Positions 53,785 to 62,878 are shown, counted from the first letter of the stretch. The stretch is 64,000 nt of DNA from Clostridium paraputrificum (GCF_900447045.1 NZ_UAWH01000014.1:990501-1054500), one strand, 5' to 3'. Numbers and translations: made by a program. Notes: generated from the sequence alone by a model not told the origin.

Positions 53785-53841
53785 ATAATTAGGATTTAAA
53801 AGGGATATATATAATATAAATAATTATTTATAATTAATAAA

Positions 53842-54008
53842 AGGGAAGGAGGGGCGACTTTTAGTTTAACTAATAAGTATAATCTCTTTTAAGGAATTAA
53901 TCGTAAGTTTAAGTTAATTATAGAGAACTTATTAATAGCTGTAATCTACGCTTAAAGAAAACGATTAACTATTATTTTTATTTTGCAAAAAGAAAAATAT
54001 AATTGTAA
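53842..54008 (+). ncRNA. Structured mRNA leader of PTS/GH35 operon
   Basis: Contains GGGAAGGAGGGGCGAC then two competing long-range stems. Stem A pairs TAATAAGT (53871-53878) with ACTTATTA (~53927-53935). Stem B pairs TTAATCGT (~53897) plus TTTAAG with CTTAAA plus ACGATTAA (~53950-53968). They interleave, so both cannot form except as a pseudoknot. No match to a LicT/RAT antiterminator site or a known riboswitch. The rest of the 53545-54019 gap is the D5 repeat and the promoter. Confidence 0.4.
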
Positions 54009-54019
54009 GGAGAGATACA

Positions 54020-55372
54020 ATGAATAAAATTATGGAATCCATTGAAAGGTATTTACTACCTATTGCCTCAAAAATAGCTAATCAAAAATTCTTAATAGCT
54101 CTTAGAGACTCATTTATAGGTACTATGCCTGTTGTTATGACAGGGTCTATTGCACTTTTGTTAAATGCATTTTTAGTAGATGTACCTGGACAATTTGGAA
54201 ATACTTTTATTCCAGAAACATTCAGTTGGTTTGTAGATATAAATAATTTAATATTTAAAGGAAGTTTAGCTATAGTATCGTTATTATTTATTTTTTCTTT
54301 GGGTGTAAATATAGCTAAGATTTATAATACAGACACACTATCATCTGGTATAGTTGCACTTTCAGCTTTTATAATAGCTATTGGCAATTCAATTACTAAA
54401 ACTATTCAATTACCTGATGCTGATAGACAAGTATTATCAGGACTTTTTGAAGGTATTAAAGATATAGTTGTTGAAGGAAATAGTCTTTCTGTTACAGTTA
54501 GTGGTCTTATTTCAGGAAATCAGATTAATTCAAATGGATATTTTACTGCAATTCTTGTTGGGTTTATAGCTTGTGTTATTTATAGTAAATTAATGAAGAA
54601 GAATTGGACAATTAAATTACCTGATACAGTTCCACCGGCTATTGCAAAACCTTTTTTATCAATAATTCCTGGTTTTGTTGCATTATATGTTGTAGCTATA
54701 TTAGTATATATATTTAATAGAATTACTGGAGAATTATTAATTGATTGGATATATAAAGTACTTCAAACTCCATTGTTAGGCCTATCACAAAGCTTTGTTG
54801 CAGTTATTCTTATAGCATTCTTAACGCAATTATTCTGGTTTTTTGGTATTCATGGTGGAAACGTTATGGCACCGATTATGGAAGGATTATTTGGAGTTAC
54901 ATTATTAGCTAATATGGAAGCTTTCCAAAACAATCAACCAATTCCATATTTATGGACAAGTGTATCATATGGATCGTTTGTATGGTATGGAACATTAGGT
55001 TTATTAATAGCAATATTCTGGCAATCTAGAAATAGTCACTATAGGGAGGTGGCAAAACTCGGAATAGCTCCGGTTCTATTTAATATAGGAGAACCTGTTA
55101 TGTATGGGTTACCTACAGTAATGAACCCAATTTTATTTATACCATTTATATTATCGCCTACATTAATGGCAACAGTTTCATATTTGGCTACAAGCTTTGG
55201 ATGGGTAGCACCAGTTACTCAGAATGTTACATGGGTTATGCCACCTGTATTATATGGTTTCTTCTCAACAGGCTTTGACTGGAGAGCAATTATATTATCA
55301 TTAGTAAATTTAGCAATTTCTATAGTAGTTTACTTACCTTTTGTTAAAATGGCTAATAAGGAGAATGTTTAA
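54020..55372 (+). CDS. PTS transporter subunit IIC, lactose/cellobiose (CelB) family
   Basis: 450 residues with ~10 TMs. MNKIMESIERYLLPIASKIA is the usual CelB-type opening; the LFWFFGIHGGNVMAPIMEG and NIGEPVMYGLPTVMNP segments carry the family's conserved His and Glu of the sugar site. Imports a di- or oligosaccharide with phosphorylation by IIA/IIB, which are absent here. It shares one base with the GH35 gene (TAATG), so the sugar is very likely a beta-galactoside. Confidence 0.9.
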   Translation: MNKIMESIERYLLPIASKIANQKFLIALRDSFIGTMPVVMTGSIALLLNAFLVDVPGQFGNTFIPETFSWFVDINNLIFKGSLAIVSLLFIFSLGVNIAKIYNTDTLSSGIVALSAFIIAIGNSITKTIQLPDADRQVLSGLFEGIKDIVVEGNSLSVTVSGLISGNQINSNGYFTAILVGFIACVIYSKLMKKNWTIKLPDTVPPAIAKPFLSIIPGFVALYVVAILVYIFNRITGELLIDWIYKVLQTPLLGLSQSFVAVILIAFLTQLFWFFGIHGGNVMAPIMEGLFGVTLLANMEAFQNNQPIPYLWTSVSYGSFVWYGTLGLLIAIFWQSRNSHYREVAKLGIAPVLFNIGEPVMYGLPTVMNPILFIPFILSPTLMATVSYLATSFGWVAPVTQNVTWVMPPVLYGFFSTGFDWRAIILSLVNLAISIVVYLPFVKMANKENV

Positions 55373-57153
55373 TGGCTAAGTTTCAAATAAGAGAAGAATT
55401 TTATTTAGATGATGTTAAATTTAAAATTCTATCTGGCGCTGTTCATTATTTTAGAATACATTATTCTCAATGGGAAGATACACTATTTAACTTAAAAGCA
55501 CTTGGATTTAATACAGTTGAAACGTACATTCCTTGGAATATTCATGAACCATATGAAGGGAAATTTGATTTTCAAGGAATTAAAGATATAGAGAAGTTTA
55601 TACAAACTGCTGAAAAGATAGGCTTATATGTTATTTTAAGGCCTACGCCATATATATGTGCTGAATGGGAATTTGGTGGACTTCCAGCATGGCTTTTAAA
55701 GGATAAGGAAATAAAGCTTAGAAGTTCAGATGATAGGTTTATTAATAAAGTAAGAAATTATTATAATGAATTACTGCCTAGATTAGTTAAGTATCAAGTA
55801 ACTAAAGGCGGCCCTGTTTTAATGATGCAAGTTGAAAATGAATATGGTTCTTATGGTAATGAAAAGGAATATTTAAGAATTATAGCATCAATTATGAGGG
55901 AAAATGGTATAGATGTTCCGTTTTTTACTTCTGATGGTACATGGATTGAGGCATTAGAATCTGGATCATTAATTGAAGATGATATTTTTGTATCTGGAAA
56001 TTTTGGATCTAAATCAAAAGAGAACTGTGAAGTGCTAAAGGATTATATGAGAGAAAATGGCAAAAGATGGCCTGTAATGTGTATGGAATATTGGGATGGA
56101 TGGTTTAATAGATGGGGAGAAGATATCATACGAAGAGATGCAATTGATCTAGCTGAGGATGTAAAGGAAATGCTTGAAATAGGAAGTATTAATCTTTACA
56201 TGTTTAGAGGTGGGACAAACTTTGGATTTATGAACGGGTGTTCTGCAAGAGGAAATAATGATTTACCACAAGTTACTTCTTATGATTATGATGCTATATT
56301 AACAGAGTGGGGAAATCCAAGTGATAAGTATTATGAATTGCAAAAAGTTATGAAATCTATATATCCTAATATAGAACTATTACCTCCAAGGGAAAGAGCA
56401 TTAAAGAATTTTGGTAGTTATAAAGTAGATGGGGCAGCTAATCTTATGGCTATTGCTTCTGAAATATCAAAAGAAGTAAAGACAGCTTATCCTAAGGGAA
56501 TGGAAGAGTTAGATTGTAACTATGGATATATGCTGTATAGAAGTAAAATAAAAAATTATCATCATGATGAAAAGATAAAGGTTATAGATGCTTCTGATAG
56601 ATGCCATATATATATTGATGAAAAACTTATTGCTACTCAATATAAGGAGGAAATAGGAACAGAAATTGAATTTAGCAGTGAAAATGAAGTTATAAATATT
56701 GATATATTGGTTGAAAATTTAGGTAGAGTAAATTATGGACATAAGCTAAACAGCCCTACTCAAAGAAAAGGGATAAAGGGAGGGGTTATGATAAATAACC
56801 ATTTCCATAGTGGTTGGGAACAGTATCCATTACTTTTTGATGAAGAAATGATTTCTAAAATTAAATTTAAGAAAAGTAATATAAATAAAGTAGATACACC
56901 AATGTTTTATCATTTTACAGTTGAGTTAGATAATATTTATGATACTTTTATAGATTGCTCCAAATATGGTAAAGGATGTATATTAATAAATGGTTTTAAT
57001 ATTGGAAGGTACTGGAGTAAGGGGCCTATACAATATTTATATGTGCCATCTGGTTTACTAAATGAGAAAAATGATATTGTTGTATTTGAAAGTGAAAATG
57101 TATTAATTAATACTCTTGAGTTTAGCCATAAGCCTATTTTTTGTGATAAATAA
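55372..57153 (+). CDS. GH35 beta-galactosidase (BgaC-like, cytosolic)
   Basis: 593 residues, no signal peptide. GH35 acid/base Glu157 in QVENEYGSYG and nucleophile Glu239 in CMEYWDGWFNRWG, 82 residues apart as in known members. Tail of beta-sandwich domains ending GFNIGRYWSKGPIQYLYVP. Intracellular GH35 enzymes such as pneumococcal BgaC cut terminal beta-1,3-galactose from host-type glycans. Coupled to the IIC permease. If the PTS phosphorylates its substrate, this enzyme must accept it or a free form. Confidence 0.92.
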   Translation: MAKFQIREEFYLDDVKFKILSGAVHYFRIHYSQWEDTLFNLKALGFNTVETYIPWNIHEPYEGKFDFQGIKDIEKFIQTAEKIGLYVILRPTPYICAEWEFGGLPAWLLKDKEIKLRSSDDRFINKVRNYYNELLPRLVKYQVTKGGPVLMMQVENEYGSYGNEKEYLRIIASIMRENGIDVPFFTSDGTWIEALESGSLIEDDIFVSGNFGSKSKENCEVLKDYMRENGKRWPVMCMEYWDGWFNRWGEDIIRRDAIDLAEDVKEMLEIGSINLYMFRGGTNFGFMNGCSARGNNDLPQVTSYDYDAILTEWGNPSDKYYELQKVMKSIYPNIELLPPRERALKNFGSYKVDGAANLMAIASEISKEVKTAYPKGMEELDCNYGYMLYRSKIKNYHHDEKIKVIDASDRCHIYIDEKLIATQYKEEIGTEIEFSSENEVINIDILVENLGRVNYGHKLNSPTQRKGIKGGVMINNHFHSGWEQYPLLFDEEMISKIKFKKSNINKVDTPMFYHFTVELDNIYDTFIDCSKYGKGCILINGFNIGRYWSKGPIQYLYVPSGLLNEKNDIVVFESENVLINTLEFSHKPIFCDK

Positions 57154-57163
57154 AAATTTTATG

Positions 57164-57206
57164 GAGCTGTATCACAATAATGAATTATTTTGATACAGCT
57201 CATTTA
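57164..57206 (+). terminator. Terminator after GH35 gene
   Basis: Arms GAGCTGTATCA and TGATACAGCTC, then ATTTAG. Confidence 0.8.
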
Positions 57207-57302
57207 GTTATTTATTAAAATTATTTCAAACGAAATAATGAATAAGTGTTCAGTAAGACTATAGTGTTAAAAAGTAGTTTTATAGATCAATATTATTAGT
57301 AA

Positions 57303-57680
57303 TTATTTAAATAATGCTCTATCTTTATAAATAAGATACCCTAAGAAAAACATAAAAATTAGACTTAAAATACTTCCTCTATAATCGGAGGCAGAAAAAC
57401 CGTATATTGTAGAAAATATGCAAGTTATTCCGTATATAACTACACCTATTTTTTTACATTTAAGAATCAGTGCAAAAGAAAAAAGAATTATTATTGTTGA
57501 AATAGATGAAATAAATATTTCTAATTTAGAATAACCAATGATGGTATGGATATCACTATTAATAATTAGTGCTAATGGTGATATTAATAGCGTAATTATA
57601 TAAATAACAATATAAAAAATTAAGACCCCACGTAATAATCCATTTAATTTTTTAACTTCTAAAGATTTGTTTTCTTTCAT
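57303..57680 (-). CDS. Small membrane protein, unknown
   Basis: 125 residues with four hydrophobic segments (~16-38, 47-68, 75-95, 100-120) and charged ends. No family recognised. Ribosome binding site GGAGGCT before the ATG on the minus strand. Unlinked to the convergent GH35 gene. Confidence 0.6.
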   Translation of the reverse strand: MKENKSLEVKKLNGLLRGVLIFYIVIYIITLLISPLALIINSDIHTIIGYSKLEIFISSISTIIILFSFALILKCKKIGVVIYGITCIFSTIYGFSASDYRGSILSLIFMFFLGYLIYKDRALFK

Positions 57681-57818
57681 TATAGCCTCCTGATAATATG
57701 ATTAACAACTATACAATATATTTCCATATAACAAAAAAAAATCCTCTTTTTAAAAATATAATTTTGAGAAAAAATAGAAAATAAGTTTACATAAATATAT
57801 AAATGATCCTTAATAGTA

Positions 57819-58052
57819 TTAATATTTAGAACGATTTTTATCAGCTTCAAATTCAAGATCAATAATCATTTTATTACAAGTAGGACATACAAAGGCTTGA
57901 TTTTTAATACTTTTCCATTTAAAATAGCTATCTCTTTTTAAGTATATATAGCTAGGTTTAGAATTAGGATGATTTGATTCCCAAGTATTTGCATAACGAT
58001 AACCAATTAAAGATCCATCTACCATAGGATTAGTGCAATATGGACATTTCAT
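57819..58052 (-). CDS. Small zinc-ribbon protein (PF20097-like)
   Basis: 77 residues. N-terminal MKCPYCTNPMVDGSLIGY and C-terminal FVCPTCNKMIIDLEFEA give four Cys for zinc. The layout (ribbon, W-rich middle, ribbon) matches short cytoplasmic proteins of the PF20097 type, whose function is unknown. Preceded by AGGTGAT. Confidence 0.7.
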   Translation of the reverse strand: MKCPYCTNPMVDGSLIGYRYANTWESNHPNSKPSYIYLKRDSYFKWKSIKNQAFVCPTCNKMIIDLEFEADKNRSKY

Positions 58053-58309
58053 AATATCACCTCATATAATCAATTATTTAAAAAACGCAAAAACACAGTA
58101 AATGAAGATAATTTATTTCATTAAAGTTGAATACGTTAAATATATTTTCGTAATAAAAATATACTTTGATTAGATTGAATCTCAGATATATTAGTCTTAA
58201 AATTATCTTTACTTATAGTAGAAATTAGAAAGCTAGTATAAGGATAATGATACATATTGTGTTAAAATAAAATAAGATAGTTTATTTAATCTAATTTGAA
58301 GGTGATTAT

Positions 58310-58618
58310 ATGGGAAAAGCAAGATTTATAAGAAAAATGAATTGTACTCATTTACCTAATAAATATTTAATATTTGAAAATAATAAAAAGATATTATTAG
58401 AGGATGGTGTGACAGAAGTTGAATTAAGACCTGGATATCATACTGTATATGTTAAGGAACGTAAGCTATGCAGTCCTTTAATAGAATTTGAAATAATGGA
58501 AGATGAGACTATTGAATTTGAAGTAGGATATACTATTAGTGACTTAAGAGTATTATTTGATATATGGGCAGCTATATTTAAAAGACATAACTATATGTAT
58601 ATAAAAAAGAGGGTTTAG
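58310..58618 (+). CDS. Small protein of 102 residues, unknown
   Basis: Soluble, beta-rich in the middle (GYHTVYVKERK, PLIEFEIMEDETIEFEVGYT), reminiscent of the small PEGA-like/DUF2846-type beta modules that follow lipid or carbohydrate binders, but too short to assign. A hydrophobic segment LLFDIWAAIF near the end. Start ATG with GAAGGTGAT. Confidence 0.5.
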   Translation: MGKARFIRKMNCTHLPNKYLIFENNKKILLEDGVTEVELRPGYHTVYVKERKLCSPLIEFEIMEDETIEFEVGYTISDLRVLFDIWAAIFKRHNYMYIKKRV

Positions 58619-58701
58619 AATTTTGTTTATAGTTGACTCTATGGAAGAAAATAGGTATAATTTAAAAAGCAATAATATTTTTACAGAAGGAAGAAAACAA
58701 A

Positions 58702-58770
58702 ATGACTAATAATATAAACTTAACTAATACAGTAAAAGTAAATAAGTATTATTTTAGCTATTATAGTTAG
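58702..58770 (+). CDS. Tyrosine-rich leader peptide (22 residues)
   Basis: ATG 58702 follows AGAAGGAAG by eight bases. The last seven residues are YYFSYYS: four Tyr and one Phe codons in six positions, just before the stop. Region 2 of an attenuator starts five bases later. This is the layout of amino-acid leader peptides (his, trp, phe, thr), where scarcity of the enriched amino acid stalls the ribosome. Controls, by position, the BrnQ-family gene at 58966. Confidence 0.6.
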   Translation: MTNNINLTNTVKVNKYYFSYYS

Positions 58771-58774
58771 GTTT

Positions 58775-58855
58775 GTATTTGTGATAGATATTAATATTCA
58801 TCATAGATACAGGCCGAATTGTTTGTATCTATGATGGCTAATTTTTGTTGTTTTT
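58775..58855 (+). promoter_or_regulatory. Attenuator with alternative hairpins
   Basis: Region 2 GTATTTGTGAT (58775-58785) can pair, with two G-U pairs, to region 3 ATCATAGATAC (58800-58810). Region 3 can instead pair perfectly with region 4 GTATCTATGAT (58825-58835), followed by GGCTAATTTTTGTTGTTTTT. The 3:4 form is a terminator and the 2:3 form an antiterminator. A ribosome stalled on the Tyr codons at 58750-58767 would favour 2:3. Confidence 0.6.
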
Positions 58856-58856
58856 A

Positions 58857-58937
58857 AGCCACATAGATGATTACTATGTGGCTTTTTCAATCCTAAAAAG
58901 TAAGAAGCCATGTAGTGTATGCTATGTGGCTTTTCTG
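58857..58937 (+). terminator. Two further terminator hairpins before brnQ
   Basis: Hairpin A: AGCCACATAG/CTATGTGGCT plus TTTTT (58857-58884). Hairpin B: AAGCCATGTAG/CTATGTGGCTT plus TTC (58905-58933). Their right arms are the same sequence, so one may be a duplication of the other, and either right arm can pair with either left arm. Confidence 0.65.
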
Positions 58938-58965
58938 TATATAAACAAAAGAAAGAGGGATTGTA

Positions 58966-60249
58966 ATGAGAAAAAGAATGGATGTTTTAATTATAGGATT
59001 TATGCTATTTGCTAACTTTTTTGGGGCAGGAAATTTAATATTTCCACCATTTTTAGGAGCAACTTCAGGTAGTAATTGGTTAACTAGTTTTGTAGGATTT
59101 ATTGTGGCAGATATAGGAATAATACTTTTATCTATTTATGCCATTGCAAAGGCAGGATCATACCAAAATATCGCTAGTCGTGCAGGTAAAAGGTTTGGTA
59201 TTTCAATTGAACTTATTATGATGCTTTGTTTAGGACCAATACTTGTTATTCCTAGAACTAGCGCTACAACTTTTGAGCTAAGTATAGCACCTATATTTGG
59301 TGATTTTAATAAAGTTATATTTTCAATTATTTTCTTTACTCTAGTATTTTTACTAACAATGAGACCATCTAAGACTGTAAACATTATTGGAAAATACTTA
59401 ACTCCAGTACTTTTAGTTACATTATTTGTTCTAATTGTGAAGGGTATAATTTCTCCACTTGGAGATATAAAAACAGATATAAATTCAGAAAGTTTATTTG
59501 CCCATGGACTTACACAAGGATATCAAACAATGGATGCCTTAGGAATGGGTGGAGTAGTTGCCTTTATAATAGCCTCATTTAAAAGTAGGGGATACAGTGA
59601 TAAAAAGGAAGTGGCTAGTCTTACTATTAAGGCTTCTTTAATAGCTGGAATTGGATTAATAATTGTATATGGTGGACTAGCGTTCTTAGGAGCAACTATG
59701 TCTAATAGTTACAATGGATTAATGTCTCAAACAGAGCTATTATCTAGTATAACTAGAGGTTTATTAGGAAACTTAGGAACTATATTATTAGGTATAATTG
59801 TTGCCTGTGCATGTTTTACAACTGCAGCAAGTTTAACATCAATTACCGCTAAATACTTTTCAGATTTAACAAAGAATAAAATTAAATATGAGTATTTAGT
59901 AATGGGGATATGCATATACAGTACAATAATGTCCAACCTAGGGGTTGATAGGATAATAGCTATTGCAGTGCCAATACTTACAGTTTTATATCCTGTTGCT
60001 ATCATTTTAGTTTTACTTAGTTCTATGCCAAAAATATTTACTACTGATAGCATGTTCAAGGGAGCAGCTTATACCACACTTGTTATTAGTACATTAACTG
60101 TTATAGATAGCTTTGGTATTAGTATAGGTTTTATACACAAGCTTCCTTTTAATAATCTAGGGTTTAATTGGATTATACCTGCATTAATTGGTGCATTTAT
60201 AGCTAAGCTAATATCAAATATAACTTCTAAGGTTATATATAATGATTAA
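58966..60249 (+). CDS. brnQ: BrnQ-family (LIVCS) amino acid transporter
   Basis: 427 residues, about twelve TMs. GFMLFANFFGAGNLIFPPFLG at the start and GYQTMDALGMGGVVAF near 185 are hallmarks of branched-chain amino acid:cation symporters. Ribosome binding site AGAGGGATTGT. The upstream leader peptide is rich in Tyr rather than Ile/Leu/Val, which is odd for a branched-chain transporter. Either the substrate or the regulatory logic may differ from the family name. Confidence 0.88.
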   Translation: MRKRMDVLIIGFMLFANFFGAGNLIFPPFLGATSGSNWLTSFVGFIVADIGIILLSIYAIAKAGSYQNIASRAGKRFGISIELIMMLCLGPILVIPRTSATTFELSIAPIFGDFNKVIFSIIFFTLVFLLTMRPSKTVNIIGKYLTPVLLVTLFVLIVKGIISPLGDIKTDINSESLFAHGLTQGYQTMDALGMGGVVAFIIASFKSRGYSDKKEVASLTIKASLIAGIGLIIVYGGLAFLGATMSNSYNGLMSQTELLSSITRGLLGNLGTILLGIIVACACFTTAASLTSITAKYFSDLTKNKIKYEYLVMGICIYSTIMSNLGVDRIIAIAVPILTVLYPVAIILVLLSSMPKIFTTDSMFKGAAYTTLVISTLTVIDSFGISIGFIHKLPFNNLGFNWIIPALIGAFIAKLISNITSKVIYND

Positions 60250-60275
60250 AGGAGGTGATTATTTCACCTCCTTTA
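60248..60275. terminator. Bidirectional terminator
   Basis: AAAGGAGGTGA/TCACCTCCTTT around ATTAT. Separates brnQ from the convergent repressor gene. Confidence 0.85.
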
Positions 60276-60713
60276 TTAATCTTCAAAAATTTGTATGTAA
60301 CCCATCTTAAACATTTCAAATTGATAAAATTCTTTACTAGCTTCATAAAGTTTCAATAATTTCATATCCTCCATAGATTCTACAGGATAACCTAAAGAGC
60401 TTAATAATTCCCTAAAAAGTTTATAACTAATATGATCAGCTGACTTTTTAGTATTAACTTGATATTCATATAAATTACTTTTTTTTAATAAGTTAGAGTC
60501 TGATGCTGAAATTGAATAATCTTTATCAATTATGTCACTAAGACTTACATTAAATTCTTTACAAATCTTTTGAGCTACAGTCATGGAAGGCATTCTAGTA
60601 CCTTTTTCATAATTAGATAAAGAGGGTCTAGATATACCTATTCTATCTGCAAATTCTTGTTGGGTTAAATTTAACTCAAATCTAAGTTTTCTTATTTTGT
60701 TATTAATATCCAT
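60276..60713 (-). CDS. XRE-family phage-type repressor
   Basis: 145 residues. Helix-turn-helix ~5-60 (LRFELNLTQQEFADRIGISR, PSLSNYEKGTRMPS), then a short helical C-terminal part with no peptidase or ImmA-like domain. Divergent from a small Cro-like gene with a 194-bp operator region, as in a phage lysis/lysogeny switch. Confidence 0.8.
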   Translation of the reverse strand: MDINNKIRKLRFELNLTQQEFADRIGISRPSLSNYEKGTRMPSMTVAQKICKEFNVSLSDIIDKDYSISASDSNLLKKSNLYEYQVNTKKSADHISYKLFRELLSSLGYPVESMEDMKLLKLYEASKEFYQFEMFKMGYIQIFED

Positions 60714-60798
60714 AAAAACACCTCACAATTGGAATTATATACAAAATGTGTAAAAAAGTAAACGATAAGTAGAGATAAATAACAAAATAGTTAATAAA

Positions 60799-60815
60799 TT
60801 TTACAAATTGTAAAA
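60799..60815. promoter_or_regulatory. Operator in divergent repressor/Cro region
   Basis: Perfect dyad TTTTACAA-A-TTGTAAAA. Related half-sites (TGTAAAA, TTTGTAAAG) recur at ~60749, 60856 and 60876. Confidence 0.6.
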
Positions 60816-60821
60816 TAATGG

Positions 60822-60851
60822 TTGACAACTAGTGTTATTAGTAGATATACT
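60822..60851 (+). promoter_or_regulatory. Rightward promoter of Cro/replication genes
   Basis: TTGACA (60822-60827), 18 bases, TATACT (60846-60851), just downstream of the dyad. Confidence 0.75.
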
Positions 60852-60907
60852 TTTTGTAAAGAATATTAACAAAATATGTAAAAACTATTAACTTTTATAA
60901 GGAGGGA

Positions 60908-61108
60908 ATGATGAATTTAAAGGTTGCAAGGGTCATTAAAGGGTTTACTCAAGAGAGATTGGCAGAAAAGTCTGGGGTATGTCGAACAATTATTTCAAGG
61001 CTTGAACAAAATAAGGGGGATAACATAAAAAATGATACTAAAAATAAAATTGCAGATGCTCTGAATTTTACTGTTGATGAATTATTTAATAAAGATGATG
61101 AGGGATAA
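60908..61108 (+). CDS. Cro-like XRE protein
   Basis: 66 residues, almost only a helix-turn-helix: RVIKGFTQERLAEKSGVCRT and IISRLEQNKGDN. Starts ATG 60911 (second codon of an ATGATG pair) or 60908 after AAGGAGGG. Likely antagonist of the divergent repressor. Confidence 0.8.
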   Translation: MMNLKVARVIKGFTQERLAEKSGVCRTIISRLEQNKGDNIKNDTKNKIADALNFTVDELFNKDDEG

Positions 61109-61122
61109 TCAGAGGGGGAGGA

Positions 61123-62049
61123 ATGAATTTCAAAATTCTACAATCTTATATAAATTTCTGTGAAGTAAAGAAATTAGATGCATCTTGGGAAGGCTTAATT
61201 GAATTTAAAAATAAATTTTTTGAGGGAGTAAGGCTTACCATGGATTTAAAATGGATAAAGTTAAGTACAAGTATATTTCATGATGAAAAGATGAGGCTAA
61301 TAGAAGCAATGCAAGAAAATGATACTATAATTTGCATTTGGATTAGGTTACTGATTCAAGCAGCAAGGACTAATGCTAGTGGTTTAATTTTTTTATCAGA
61401 AGGAAAACCTTACACAGAAGAAATGTTAGCTATTATATTTAATAGACCAATAAGCTCAGTTAGGTTAGGTGTGGGGACGCTGAGAAACTTAGGTATGATA
61501 GATATTGACAAAAATAATATTATAAGAATTGTTAACTGGGAAAAATATCAAAATATAGAGGGCATGGAGAGAGTTAGAGAGCAAACTAGAAAAAGGGTAG
61601 CAAAATGTAGAACTAAAAAGAAAAATGAAGAGAGTATAAATGACCTAATGGAAAGTAACGTTACAGTAACTAAAGAGAAAGAAGAAGAAGATAATAGATA
61701 TATAAATATATCTATTAAGAAGAAGAATGAAGATATAGATAGGAAAAGTATAGAATTAGTGTCTTACTATGAAAAGCTTTTAGGGAAAGTTGGAGTTCTA
61801 AATTTATCATCAATAAGATTAGCTTTAAACATGTATGATTTTAAATATGTGAAAATGGCAATTGATAAGGCTATTGAAGCAGATAAGATTACTATGGGGT
61901 ATATAAATGGTATTCTTAAAAACTGGGCAAGAGAAGGGTACCCAAAGGAGAAGAGAGTTAGTGATGGAGGGGAGTTTAGTGGATTTAAACCAAATGAGCC
62001 AGAAGTTTTGTCAGAGAATGAGAGAGGAAGAGCAGAAGACCTTATATAA
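61123..62049 (+). CDS. Phage replisome organizer
   Basis: 308 residues. The typical replisome-organizer N-terminal domain begins at MDLKWIKLSTSIFHDEKMRL (~residue 40) and runs to NWEKYQNIEGMERVREQTRK. A charged linker with KKKNEES/EKEEEDN follows, then a DnaD/DnaB_2-like domain (SIELVSYYEKLLG, DKITMGYINGILKNWAREGY). The first ~39 residues are an unusual extension; ATG 61240 is an alternative start. Loads host helicase at a phage origin. Confidence 0.82.
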   Translation: MNFKILQSYINFCEVKKLDASWEGLIEFKNKFFEGVRLTMDLKWIKLSTSIFHDEKMRLIEAMQENDTIICIWIRLLIQAARTNASGLIFLSEGKPYTEEMLAIIFNRPISSVRLGVGTLRNLGMIDIDKNNIIRIVNWEKYQNIEGMERVREQTRKRVAKCRTKKKNEESINDLMESNVTVTKEKEEEDNRYINISIKKKNEDIDRKSIELVSYYEKLLGKVGVLNLSSIRLALNMYDFKYVKMAIDKAIEADKITMGYINGILKNWAREGYPKEKRVSDGGEFSGFKPNEPEVLSENERGRAEDLI

Positions 62050-62725
62050 GTGTGAAAAGTGTCATGATAGAGGGTGGATTATAATTCCTAGGGAACATGC
62101 CCAAGCCTTGTTTGTGAGATGTGAATGTCAAAATGTTAATAAGGTAAAGGGACAGTGGAAGGAATCAGGAATTAAAGTTGACATGTGCAAGTATACATTT
62201 AGTAACTATAAGGTGTGGAATGATTTTTCTAGAAAAGCTAAGGATAGTGCATCTTCATATTATGTAAAATTTGAGGTTATAAGATATTCAAGGCATAACA
62301 GCATTATATTTTGTGGTCAAGTAGGCTCTGGAAAAACTCATTTAGCTGTTGCACTAAGCTTGAATCTCCTTGAGAGTGGGTTAAATGTTGTGTATTTGCC
62401 TTACAGAGATGTGGTTACTTCAATAAAGCAGAATATGTTAGATGGAGATTATTATGCAAATATTATTAATAGATATCAGGTTTGTGATGTACTTCTTATA
62501 GATGATCTCTTTAAAGGGAAGATAAATGAGAGTGATATTAACATAATGTTTGAGATTATAAACTACAGGTATTATAACTGTTTGCCAATTATAGTTTCTA
62601 CGGAGTTTACTGTAGACAAGCTCCTATCTGTTGATGAAGGGGTTGGCTCTAGAATATATGAAATGTGTAAGAGGTATGTGGTGGAGATACCTAAAAAGAT
62701 TGAGAATAACTATAGGTTGAGATAG
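61964..62725 (+). CDS. DnaC-like helicase loader ATPase
   Basis: About 253 residues from ATG 61964, 13 bases after AAAGGAG. ATGs at 61994 or 62018 are possible. Overlaps the organizer gene. N-terminal Zn site CEKCHDRGW...VRCEC, Walker A FCGQVGSGKTHLAVA, Walker B VLLIDDLFKG, sensor IIVSTEF, Arg finger GVGSRIYEMCKR. Works with the replisome organizer to load DnaB-type helicase. Confidence 0.85.
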   Translation: MEGSLVDLNQMSQKFCQRMREEEQKTLYKCEKCHDRGWIIIPREHAQALFVRCECQNVNKVKGQWKESGIKVDMCKYTFSNYKVWNDFSRKAKDSASSYYVKFEVIRYSRHNSIIFCGQVGSGKTHLAVALSLNLLESGLNVVYLPYRDVVTSIKQNMLDGDYYANIINRYQVCDVLLIDDLFKGKINESDINIMFEIINYRYYNCLPIIVSTEFTVDKLLSVDEGVGSRIYEMCKRYVVEIPKKIENNYRLR

Positions 62726-62878
62726 GTAAGAAGAGTTAATAAAGATAAAAAAGGGAAGAAGGGACAAGCAGTGCTTCGCACAGTTTAGGTAAGAAGGTAA
62801 AAAGGGGTGGACAAGCAGTGGGGATAATAAGTGGAACGTGTGGCTAAGCTTGGGATATACTAATGAACTTAGAGTTTA

